DNA from: Temnopleurus reevesii
Taxonomy: Eukaryota > Echinodermata > Echinoidea > Temnopleuroida > Temnopleuridae
Direction: 5' to 3'
NCBI GenBank assembly: GCA_036244855.1
Contig: BQKZ01004775.1
Span: 24,634-37,681, forward strand
DNA: 13,048 nt
A program made the translations under genes and the position numbers. Each line of letters starts with the position of its first letter. The first letter of the stretch is position 1. This document shows, piece by piece, positions 1 to 8,407 of the stretch. The notes beneath the pieces are model-generated. The model was given only the letters and a program-made list of their open reading frames with translations. It did not search any database and was not told the DNA's origin.

Positions 1-10
1 AGCAAGCAAG

Positions 11-2084
11 ATGAGGGATGAGCATAAACTCACAATCCAGTTGATGATGACGAGAGGTCTTCTTGGAGAGGCGGAGCTGGGTGATCTTTACCAAACCATC
101 AGAGAGAGATGCGGAGGTAAGAAGGCGTTAATTTAATCCACGACACTGTGCAGAACTAGGATAGAGTAAATAACTTTCATTGAACTTTTCACAGCTATAT
201 GCACACACGAGAAATGACTTTTCTTCTTATTCTGTGGAGAAATTTTGAACAAGTGTTGGTGATTGAAAAAGGAAACTGCCTTCTTATGTATGTAGCCATT
301 GTGAAAGCTTGAATTAAGTTGTGTACTGTGTCCCAGTCGTGAGCTGCGAGGAATTATGCAATTGTTTGTAATGATGAAATTAAGATAAAGGATGGGCATA
401 AACTCACTAGCCAGTTACGGATGACCAAGGGTCTACTTGGTGAGACAGAGCTTGATGATTTTTACCAAACCATCAGAGAGAGATGTGGGGGTAAGATCTT
501 ACTAAGATGCTGTGATTTCAACCAAGACACAGTGACTGTCTTTGCCATTTTCTGAAATCATATTGCAAATCCTATAGTCCATATCAGTTTGGAAAAATCA
601 ATCAAGCAGAAACATGTACAATACATGCATTTAAGATTCACCATTTAAATCAAAAGGATAAGAGAGAGGCAACCTAATTCGTCTTCAACTGCAGATTAAA
701 CTAGAAAAATTCTTCTTTTTCTCCATGCGCCTCTAGTAAGAGAGAACATACCACTTATGTAATGATAACTAAGTTCGTGAATTTTCCTTTTCTATATCAA
801 ATTTATAGTGAGAGACAACGTAACGCTGAACGAATTTAGGACTACGCTAAACGCTAAGCTGAGGGAAGTCTCCATGGAGATTAGACAAAAACCTGATGAA
901 GACACTGGGGAACAGATGTATGCCTTGGTAAGATGCAGTCTTTGTGAAATTTTAAGCCCCAGTCACATGGGCCCTGAAGCAAAACGATTCCACACGATTC
1001 TTTGTTCAGTTCACAAATAGCTGTCTGCGAACAAAGAGTCGTGTTTCTTCCGGGACCCTATGTGACTGGGGCCTAAGAAAGGTAGCTGAATTGTTTATTT
1101 ATTTACCTCTTTATTATTTATCAAGGTCTTCTTTTAAACAGGGTAGCTCTTTGACAAGAAACAGGAAATAATTTCAGTTTTCACAATTGATTAGCAGTTG
1201 TAGATATTGAGCAATCATTTGCAAAGCTTTGCTATACAAATCAGGACAATCTGAATTCTAATTCCCACATCAAATGATGAGAAAGGAGGGGGAAGTTTTC
1301 AGAAATGTTTTTTGAGCAATCTTCAAAAGTTGAAGATATATTTTAATAATCATTAGAAAATGTTGAATATTCATCTGAGATTTGTTTTAAATGATGGCAT
1401 TATGTCTTGATATGCTGGTAAGCGTGTTTTGTGACACTTCCTTTATAGGTTCAGATTATGGAGTCGGAGCTCGGCAAGCTGACGACAGATTATCTTCCTC
1501 AACAGTTGGAGCTTTTCAAGAAAACGGTGAGTATCAACATATCAAATTCCTTTGAACCTAAGAGTTGGCTCATTCCCCAACCATGAGGCTGATTCCATGC
1601 GCACCATACCAAAAGATTCTAAGAGATGGCAGTTGCTGCTACCCTGTTTCGTATTCAACAAGAAAGGGATAGAGCAGTGTTGGTATGGTGCTTCATAGAA
1701 AATGTAAAAAAACAAAAAAACAATTGGGCCAAACAAATTTCCTGTTTGCTCGTAAAATTGGCAGTGCGCAAATATTCCCCTATCTATTCTTTGTTATTTT
1801 GACCAAAAACGGAAAGAATAGGTCCTACAGAATTAATTTTTAATTCAGTTGCATTCACATGTTGGCTGGAAAACAAGGTATTTTTAATAATCATAACTTT
1901 CTTCGTCATCATTATTAAGATTATCATTGTTGCCATTCTCACCATCATCATCATCTTCATTATGATCATGATTATCACCATTATCACCATCATCATCATC
2001 ATCTACACCACCACCACCACTACCACCACTGTCATCGACATCATCATCACCACCATCAGTATCACATTTATCACCACCACCACC

Positions 2085-2136
<52 letters not shown>

Positions 2137-2240
2137 CCATCATCATCACCACCATCATCATCACCACCATCATCATTATCATCATCATCATTTTCATTAG
2201 CATCATCATCATCATCATCTTCATTAGCATCATCATCATT

Positions 2241-2285
<45 letters not shown>

Positions 2286-2384
2286 TTCACCATCATCATG
2301 ATTATCACCATCTTCCTCTCCTTCCTCATTATCTTTACCTTTGTCATCATCATCATCATCATCACCATCAGCATCATCATCGTT

Positions 2385-2420
<36 letters not shown>

Positions 2421-2484
2421 GTCCTCGTCATCCTCATCATCATCAGCATCGTCATCGTCATCATCATCATCATCATCACCATCA

Positions 2485-2519
<35 letters not shown>

Positions 2520-2526
2520 CATCATG

Positions 2527-2559
<33 letters not shown>

Positions 2560-4719
2560 CTATGGTCACCATCCTCCTCATCTTCATCTCTATTGTCATT
2601 ATCATCATTATCATTGTGATATTTTTTTCATCATTTTAGGTCGGGTTGATCATGGAGACGGCAAATGGAATGGCATCGTCCACTGACATCTTGAATCTGA
2701 CTGATAAGCTGGAGAAGAGAATGACCAAACAAGATGCTGAGGAGACACTGCATCAGTTCGTTGAAGATCATTGGTTAAAACAGGTTGGTATCTGAAACCC
2801 TGTTCTCATCCATTCTCGTACAGATGTCAGCTATTCCGGATTACTAATGGGGTCAAAATTTAAATGTGAATAATGCGAGAGAATAAACATAACAATAACC
2901 GTGATCTGAGACATTTACTTGTGATGAAAGCCTTGAATTGTCAGGAAAATCTAACTCGTGCATATTCGGGAATGATTTGGATCTCCATTTCAAGATAGGT
3001 TTCCAAAAGTCAAGCCAGTCAACAAATCTCCTTTTAGAAATTTGTTCTTATTTACAAGCTCAAGAGAGAGAGAGAAATTTGGATTTACAAATTGTATCAT
3101 TCAAATTTGGATATTTTACACAAGAGGAAGCAGAAAAGAGGAAGAGAGGTTGACCGAGAATCAAAATAAAATTTAGCTTAGTCAGTAGGTGCAGTGGTCA
3201 TTATTCTAAACATTTGCCCAAAACAAGCTTTGCCTGAAGTTTATAAAGTTCATTGGTCAAGTATATTGCAAGATAAAAACAATTTAACAAACATAATTCA
3301 TCAGCGACTGGCTTATCACTGATGTTCAATAAATGTTTATTTTATTCTGTCATACTTTAGGATATTCTTAGTTTCATAAATATCAAAAGGGTCGCATACA
3401 TTTAAGTTGGTTTTGCGATTATTTGGCATTGATAAATCATGCCTTTAATGTTGCCATTCTAAAGACGTGACTGGAGTTCAAACCCATGACAAAGACAGCA
3501 CCTAAAGTCGATTTAGAAATTCTTTGCGGAGCTAAGCTTCTCACGGTGCTTAGTCCTGAAATAGTTAACACAACCACTCAAATTTGGAATTTTGAAGGAA
3601 ACTGCATGAGGATAGTATTATATTTGTTTCTTTGTTTGTTTTAGAGCGAAGGTTATGTCTGGATGACTGGGCGATCGATCATGGAGTTAGAGATGTACCT
3701 TAGACAGACATACCAAACAGATGAATGTTTCAACTGCAAGGACATTGTTGTCAAGGTAAGCTTATCCAATCATGCCATTTTAAAATGCTTCTTCTGTTGT
3801 GAATTCTTAATACAACAATGGAAATGTTTGATAATAGATGCAATATATATTGCGCACATATCCACTCTGCTGTGTGCTCAAGGCACTTGCACTATTATTA
3901 CCTTGGCTTTAGCCTGGCATACTCCAGCGCACCTGGAATTTCAAGGAATGAATATTCCTGCCAGGTCCTCATTCATCTCACCTGGGTTGAGTGTAGCAGA
4001 ATGTGATTTCTTGCTGAAGGAAACTAATGCCATAGGTGGGATTTGAACCTATGACCTTCTGGTTGAAATGCGAGAGTTGGAACCACTGCACCACGGCACC
4101 TCCACAGGGGTGAAAAAAATAGACCACACCCTTTTTTATGCGGTTCTTGTTCTGGAACCTGTAAAATAAAGGTTTGCGCTTAATTGTTATTTGATTTTGC
4201 TATCAAGTGCAAACTTTAGTACATGGTTTGCAATAGACTTGTGATTGATATCAATCGCTATAAGATTAGCAATTAATCGCAAACCTTTATGCTACGGTGC
4301 CTTGGACGTGATAATTGCTGATTTACACTAAGGCTAAAATCAGAATAATAGTAAAACAATTTGAAACGTGTGCTCTTTAAATTGCAAATTTGATCATTTT
4401 TGTTTTCGGTTATTTTGTACAGGGCCAAGTTTGTAGTTAGTTAGATCAAGATACATGTACATGGTCACTGTGCGGGGAAAACTTCAAAGATCAGAGAAAA
4501 ATTTTTCCTTTATATTTCCCATTCCTCCTCGATCAAGCAGACAAACACACACACACACATACATGCACACACACATTGAGATCCGCAATTTAATTCTTTT
4601 GTTTTATACAGGGCCAAGTTTGTAGCCAGTGTGAGATCAAGCTACATGGTTACTGCGCCGAGAGACGTTTCAGAGATAGACGGAGAGAGTGCCCAAACTG
4701 TAGGCAACATTGGCAATGA
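11..4719 (+). CDS. NSMCE1: Nse1, RING-like subunit of the SMC5/6 complex (spliced, 6 exons)
   Basis: Exons 11-116, 809-927, 1449-1526, 2640-2783, 3645-3755 and 4612-4719 join in frame with GT donors and AG acceptors, giving 221 residues and a TGA stop at 4717-4719. Family knowledge: Nse1 pairs with Nse3 and Nse4 in the nuclear SMC5/6 DNA-repair complex and acts as a RING-type ubiquitin ligase. Seen here: an N-terminal winged-helix-like part (residues 1 to about 150) with family-like stretches YALV (73-76) and ASSTDILNL (about 112-120), then a C4HC3 RING-like domain with C177, C180, C190, C193, H198, C201, C213 and C216. The spacing is nearly that of the vertebrate protein. The protein stops five residues after the last cysteine, so the basic C-terminal tail of vertebrate Nse1 is absent. 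The start at 11 aligns with the MTDVH-like start region of the family, but the frame is open to the window edge, so an upstream exon or longer N-terminus is possible. Confidence 0.9.
385..490 (+). CDS. NSMCE1: Second, intact copy of the first coding exon of NSMCE1
   Basis: This 106-nt block aligns without gaps to 11-116, with 20 base differences by my count. Eight differing codons are silent, 9 of 35 residues differ, and no stop appears. The donor GGTAAG is kept at the same phase (phase 1), and an AG lies just before position 385. The ATG of copy 1 is ATA here; the first in-frame ATG is at 421. Splicing 385-490 straight to 809-927 gives a continuous reading frame. Splicing copy 1 to copy 2 would shift frame and hit a TAA almost at once. 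The copies can therefore be used only as alternatives. Copy 2 could be a mutually exclusive exon, the first exon of a second promoter, or an unused relic. The polypyrimidine tract before it is weak. Confidence 0.75.
952..1076. mobile_element. Palindromic MITE in the intron after exon 809-927
   Basis: The left end TTAAGCCCCAGTCACAT (from 952) is mirrored by ATGTGACTGGGGCCTAA ending at 1076. Pairing continues inward with gaps to about 1007 and 1029, leaving a short loop. The whole unit of about 125 bp can fold back on itself and carries no coding capacity, which is typical of a MITE. The TTAA at the left edge could point to a TTAA-targeting family, but the right edge is CTAA, so the family is not settled. 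Confidence 0.7.
1601..1691. repeat. Short inverted repeat in an intron
   Basis: GCACCATACCA at 1601-1611 is repeated inverted as TGGTATGGTGC at 1681-1691. The arms are perfect over 11 bases with a spacer of about 69 bases. It may be the ends of a small MITE or a chance hairpin. Confidence 0.4.
1901..2635. repeat. Long ATC/TCA trinucleotide microsatellite with ACC patches
   Basis: About 735 bp of nearly uninterrupted TCA/ATC triplets, with stretches of ACC (around 2070-2100) and rare GTC, TTC and CTC variants. The plus strand is almost free of G. The array fills most of the intron 1527-2639 and runs to within a few bases of the acceptor (CATCATTTTAG) of exon 2640-2783. Every frame is open because of the repeat, which produces false poly-Asp, poly-Ser, poly-Ile and poly-Met reading frames. 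None of these is a gene. Confidence 0.97.
2784..3644 (+). other. Intron between exons 2640-2783 and 3645-3755
   Basis: The donor is GTTGGT, weaker than the other donors of the gene. The acceptor follows a T-rich tract (TTTGTTTGTTTTAG). The intron holds a segment around 2850-2990 that resembles 4945-5100, and a short AG run near 3063. I see no gene in it. Confidence 0.7.
3832..4105 (-). mobile_element. tRNA-derived SINE, minus orientation
   Basis: Read on the minus strand, the element starts near 4105 with a tRNA-like head. TGGTGCAGTGG (4083-4093) fits an RNA polymerase III box A, and GGTTCAAATCC (4039-4049) fits box B. The distance between them matches a tRNA-type promoter. A body of about 200 bases follows, containing AACCCAGGTGAGATGAAT and GCCAGGCTAAAGCCAAGG. 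It ends near 3832 in an AT-rich tail. This layout is typical of tRNA-headed SINEs of marine invertebrates. It lies in the intron after exon 3645-3755, antisense to the gene. The reading frame across it is not a gene. Confidence 0.75.
4166..4290. mobile_element. Palindromic MITE beside the SINE
   Basis: The 21-base end at 4166-4186 (starting ATAAAGGTTTGCG) is repeated inverted at 4270-4290 with one mismatch. The interior contains more self-complementary sequence (GATTGATATCAATC). The unit is 125 bp with no coding capacity, which fits a foldback MITE in the last intron of NSMCE1. Confidence 0.75.
4423..4505 (+). pseudogene. Decayed copy of the last (RING) exon of NSMCE1
   Basis: The segment begins with the same 14 bases (GGCCAAGTTTGTAG) as the real last exon at 4612, preceded by a usable acceptor (TTTTGTACAG). 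It stays alignable for about 80 bases. In the frame set by the upstream exon it reads G-Q-V-C-S and then TAG at 4438-4440. Small indels and substitutions then remove the rest of the zinc ligands. If spliced, it would yield a protein ending inside the RING-like domain. The copy lies 189 bases upstream of the functional exon, so it looks like an old tandem duplication that has decayed. Confidence 0.8.
4541..4576. repeat. CA dinucleotide microsatellite
   Basis: Runs of CA interrupted once by TACATG lie between the decayed and the functional copies of the last exon, about 35 bases before the acceptor at 4611. Confidence 0.85.
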
Positions 4720-4726
4720 GTCAATG
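4612..4726 (+). other. NSMCE1: Functional last coding exon of NSMCE1 with a donor after the stop
   Basis: The exon follows TTTTATACAG and supplies C190, C193, H198, C201, C213 and C216 of the RING-like domain. It ends with CRQHWQ and TGA. Seven bases after the stop comes ATG|GTAAGT, a very good donor at 4727. The exon may therefore end at 4726 and be followed by a 3'UTR intron. I could not identify the matching acceptor or the poly(A) site. Confidence 0.6.
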
Positions 4727-5191
4727 GTAAGTACAGTGTACTCTGCGCAAGTCGTCCCTGTCTAGGGGAAATAATTACGAAAGTCGATGGGATTTGTTTA
4801 TAACTAATCATATGAAACATGTATTATTTACCTTCTTTAAGTCGAATTCCTCCAGAGTCAAACAGATTTTGCGGTCCCAAGAGATTTGAATTAGACAGAT
4901 TTCCCTGTATGTGTGTTGGTGGATCTTGGGGGCAGAAACGCCAACCATTGAAGTAAAATGCGAATAACGCAACAGCTGAACAAAAGTATGATCAAACATG
5001 ACATCAATAGCCATACATGTATCTTCAGTGATTTATTTGTGATGAAAGTCTTGAATTCATATGGAACACACCTCATGCATATTCTTGAAAGATTGGCATT
5101 GGGGAGGGAACTGGGGGAGAATCGCTACAGCCCCATTTAAGAGACATGAACTCTCCTGACTTTGGCAGCCCACGATTTCTTTCTGTTAGTC

Positions 5192-5219
5192 CATTTTCAC
5201 CAAAGCATTTTCACCAAAG
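5192..5219. repeat. 14-bp perfect tandem duplication
   Basis: CATTTTCACCAAAG occurs twice back to back (5192-5205 and 5206-5219). No function is apparent. Confidence 0.85.
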
Positions 5220-5370
5220 CTCTGTTTCCTACTTGAGTTTGATTTTCTCTCGCTTTGCCTTTGCATTTCCTTTTTTCATCTAATCCACCACTATTTTGAA
5301 GAGAAAGCACCCAAGAGCTGTACTTATCATAAAGTATCGTCAAAGCACAACATTTGGAAATTGATCTTTG

Positions 5371-5770
5371 TCATGGAATGCCGAAGAAAGATTATTAGCT
5401 CATATGAAATGCGTTGCCTTACCCTATGTTGATGCCGACTTTTAAAAGTACAGTCTAACCTTGTTATAGCATTGTGTGTTGAAACCTTGTCAGGGCCAAA
5501 ATACAATAAAATACAAAATATCGGACCAGGAAAATCACCTTGTTATAACAAGAGCTCGTTATATCAGTGCTCTTTATAACAAGGTTTGACTGTATTCCAA
5601 ATGTCTGCCTTTGCATTATGCCATAAGTACCAATATTTCATCACTTTTTGTATTAATACAGAACATCTTCAGAGCATTTGAGCTCGGTCTTTCTCGAGGA
5701 ATGCCAAAGAAGAGTTAAAAGCTGATATGAAATGCCTTGCCTTACACTTCGTCAGTGGTGCTGAGGGAAA
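5371..5770 (+). repeat. Local direct duplication downstream of NSMCE1, split by a MITE
   Basis: The segment from about 5371 (GGAATGCCGAAGAA, then TATGAAATGCGTTGCCTTAC) is similar to the segment from about 5695 (GGAATGCCAAAGAA, then TATGAAATGCCTTGCCTTAC). The copies are about 75 bases long and some 324 bases apart. A pogo-like MITE lies between them. The second copy is preceded by TATTAATACAG, a possible splice acceptor, so it could be a 3'UTR exon. Neither copy looks coding. Confidence 0.6.
5451..5592. mobile_element. Pogo/Tigger-like MITE, copy A
   Basis: The ends CAGTCTAACCTTGTTATA and TATAACAAGGTTTGACTG are inverted repeats, flanked on both sides by TA (5449-5450 and 5593-5594), the usual target duplication of pogo/Tc1-type elements. 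The interior (GGGCCAAAATACAATAAAA, then GACCAGGAAAA) is shared with the copy at 8232-8405. At 142 bp it has no transposase and must have been moved by one elsewhere. Confidence 0.85.
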
Positions 5771-5905
5771 TATTGAGGATAAAAGTGACTTTTTAACCCT
5801 GCAATGGAGAGTTATTGTGACACCATTCATGGACATGAATTCAGGAAAAATGCTATTCACATCGGCTGATCATGCCATTGTCATGTTGTGGTGTATAGGT
5901 CTTTT

Positions 5906-6375
5906 TTTAAGGGGAACTTCACCCAGACATTGATGCACTCTCAGTGGATGAAGAATAATACAATGATCAAACTGTGAAAATTGGAGCCAAATCCAACAAT
6001 CCATTCAAAAGCTATGAATCTTCATATTTCTGATTTAAATCCCTCATGGCCTCCTTAAATTGGCAACGTACAGGCACAAAATGGCTGCCAACATGGAGAA
6101 CTCTCCATTCACCTTCAACACAGAATTTCAGATATCCTTCTTTTTCTAGAAAAGTAGACAATAAATTTAAAAAAAAAATCATTCCAAAATGCATGCAGAA
6201 TCAAAATGTCCATATCATATTTGAAGAGAAAAGTACAATTTGGTCTACTTTTCTAGAAAATATTCATAACTTTTGAATGGATTGTCGGATTTTGCTCAAA
6301 TTTTCACAGATCGACCATTCTATTTTTCTTCATCCACTAAGCACACATCAATATCTGGGTGAAGTTCCCGTTTAA
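5906..6375. mobile_element. 470-bp MITE with inverted ends of about 115 bp
   Basis: The left arm (5906 to about 6020) begins TTTAAGGGGAACTTCACCC. It is mirrored by the right arm (about 6262-6375), which ends GGGTGAAGTTCCCGTTTAA. The arms align over about 115 bases with scattered mismatches, down to CATTCAAAAG and CTTTTGAATG. A second inner inverted repeat (TTCTAGAAAAGTAGAC near 6145; GTCTACTTTTCTAGAA near 6243) lies between them. Short reading frames across it are by-products of the repeat. Family unknown to me. Confidence 0.85.
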
Positions 6376-6419
6376 TAAGTCCTCCATAACAGAAGACTGA
6401 GATGGAAGCAGACTTCTGA

Positions 6420-7140
6420 TTTTTAGGCCGGACGAAGGAAAGACTTTATGCCGTCATTTGGATTTCAGTCAACAATTTGATGTCCATATTTTGCCTCTCA
6501 GTATCTAACAGCTCGGGTGGTTAAACAAGCTAATATTTTTAGAACATTTCTGATACTGTGTAAGCCATTATTTGAGCGTACAGATATTTTCTCGCTTTCA
6601 AACCAGTTAGGCACAATTGCGTGTTGTTATTTTCACAGCATTTGTACACATATTGTGCATCATACAGAGAGGATTTTTTTTGTGAGGCGAAGACCGCAAA
6701 ATTCATGACTATAAAACCAACATGAAAATTTCAGCCTATACAGAATTCTGATTTTAAGGTCGTCAGAAGGAAAGACCTTATGCTGTCATGTGGATGGGTC
6801 TGTCAATCAACAATTTGATATTGATTTTTGTTGTGTCTCTATATCTTGCGGCTCGATTTGACCAAACAAGTTCATATGTGGTAAAGATATTTTTGTAGAA
6901 CCTTCCTGATACCTACTTTTATGCTTTGATATGTGGGGTAATGGTCATAGGAGTACACGTTGGTCATAACTTTATGTCTGTCAACAATTCGTTATTCATT
7001 GTTTGATCTCCCTATATCTTTCACTTCGATCGACCAAATAAGTTCATATTTTCTATAGGTAAATTTTAGAATCTTCTCTGAGTTCCACCCCTCTTTTGTT
7101 AACTATGTGATGTTGGGTGAAGGTCAAAGGTCATTTGAGA
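6420..7140 (+). repeat. Degenerate repeat units, last one ending in an AGGTCA direct repeat
   Basis: Three diverged units can be lined up at about 6420, 6753 and 6950. They share GAAGGAAAGAC, TTATGCYGTCAT, GTCAACAATTTGAT and GACCAAACAAGTTCATAT-like words in the same order. The last unit runs into AGGTCAAAGGTCA at 7121-7133. This looks like remnants of an old dispersed or tandem repeat rather than a gene. Confidence 0.6.
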
Positions 7141-7224
7141 TAACATTAGTCATAAGAAGACTTGCATGCAATCAGTCAATCGCTGAGGACTATGTCTCGC
7201 TGGTATATCCTGTTGCAGTATACT

Positions 7225-7284
7225 TATATTGTACAATGTACATACAAGTGAAGTGTGTATATTGTACAATGTACATACAAGTGA
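7225..7284 (+). repeat. 33-bp period tandem duplication with TGTACATA motifs
   Basis: A 27-base block (TATATTGTACAATGTACATA and seven more bases) occurs identically at 7225-7251 and 7258-7284, separated by a six-base spacer. Each copy includes TGTACATA, which matches the Pumilio binding consensus UGUANAUA if transcribed. The perfect identity points to a recent duplication. Confidence 0.85.
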
Positions 7285-7731
7285 TGTATTCACAGTTTTA
7301 TTTCTTCATGCAAACATGACATTTTTCAGCAAATAGAATGATTCAACAAATGACCAAAGAAAGGCAGTTTGGGATTACCGAACTGAACCATATGATTGTC
7401 TGATGAAATTGATGACATCATTATGGTCACACCTACTGACAAGGATATTATATTTAGATGTTAATTATGCTGCATTTACTGTAATCATATAGATATTGTT
7501 TCATTGTTGTAGCTTATACCAAATAATTCTGTTTAGACTATAGTTTATTGTAGGTGAAGGAATTAGATTACAAGTAGTTACACAGTATTATAGAATTTGT
7601 AGAATACAACTTTACAGATACAGTTTTAAACAGATGTAATATAGCAATAATCCTGTTGCAAAGAGGTACTAAACTTGTTTCAACTCTTTGTATTTCAACT
7701 GTCACACAGTAATCTGACAAGATTCTTGCTA

Positions 7732-7908
7732 CAGTGGAAATTCAGTATAAAGAGACCTGATATAATGATATATGTGCTGTACAAATGTAAAAAATCTGGT
7801 CCTGGCTCTTTATAACTTATTGTTTTTTAACTCTGTTATAAAGAGATTACTGCTATAACGAGGTATTTTTGTTGGTCCCAAGCACCTCGTTATAAAGAGG
7901 TTTCACTG
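7732..7908. mobile_element. Pogo/Tigger-like MITE, copy B
   Basis: The left end is CAGTGGAAATTCAGTATAAAG and the right end is CTTTATAACGAGG-type sequence finishing TTTCACTG, with TA on both sides (7730-7731 and 7909-7910). Length 177 bp. Its interior differs from copies A and C, so it is a separate subfamily. A second degenerate end (TTGTAATGAATTTTCACTG, 7934-7952) lies just beyond it. Confidence 0.75.
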
Positions 7909-7963
7909 TATTTCCTTTGATCCGAAGCACTTTGTTGTAATGAATTTTCACTGCGTAAAGAGA

Positions 7964-8147
7964 CTTATGGGGTGTTGCTCAAAATCAACTGCAAATCAAC
8001 TGCAACTTTGCCAATTGTAACGCGCATTTTCATTCGCGCACGGTATGTGCAGTTAACAAGTCGCGCATGAAACAATGACTTTGATTGGCGCGTTCCGATC
8101 AACTGGAACTTGCGATCAGCTGCAACATTTGAACAACACCCCCTTAG
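7964..8147. mobile_element. Foldback MITE with GGGGTGTTG ends
   Basis: CTTATGGGGTGTTGCTCAAA at 7964-7983 is mirrored at 8128-8147 by TTTGAACAACACCCCCTTAG with three mismatches. The interior is rich in CAACTGCAA and GCGCG words and can pair further. About 184 bp, non-coding. Confidence 0.75.
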
Positions 8148-8231
8148 AGTTTTTCTAAAATCATATTTTGGTCACTTCCACTTTTGAACAAAAATAGGTG
8201 AAGGGGCAAAACTAAACTTGAGTCTTTAGTA

Positions 8232-8405
8232 CAGTCAAACCTCGTTATAGCGAGGTACTTGAGACCAGAAAGATCATCTCTTTATATCAAAACCTTGTCA
8301 AATTGGGGCCAAAATACAATAAAATACAGACTTTAGGACCAGGAAAACTACCTTGCTATAGCGATGTCTCGTTATATCAGTGCTCTTTATAACGAGGTTG
8401 GACTG
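8232..8405. mobile_element. Pogo/Tigger-like MITE, copy C
   Basis: The ends CAGTCAAACCTCGTTATAGC and TATAACGAGGTTGGACTG are flanked by TA (8230-8231 and 8406-8407). The interior shares GGGGCCAAAATACAATAAAA and GACCAGGAAAACTACCTTG with copy A at 5451, so the two belong to one subfamily. 174 bp, no transposase. Confidence 0.87.
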
Positions 8406-8407
8406 TA

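Noticed and set aside
808..1020. 70-codon plus-strand frame
   Set aside because: Residues up to 927 are the real exon; the rest is intron and MITE sequence read past the donor.
1884..2639. Long reading frames on both strands coding poly-Asp, poly-Ile, poly-Met and poly-Ser
   Set aside because: They are the six-frame reading of the TCA/ATC microsatellite inside an intron and have no other protein content.
3663..4046. 127-codon plus-strand frame
   Set aside because: The first part is the real exon 3645-3755; after the donor at 3756 it reads through intron and the antisense SINE.
4036..4105. A functional tRNA gene on the minus strand
   Set aside because: Box A and box B are present, but the arms do not form a clean cloverleaf and the sequence continues into a SINE body.
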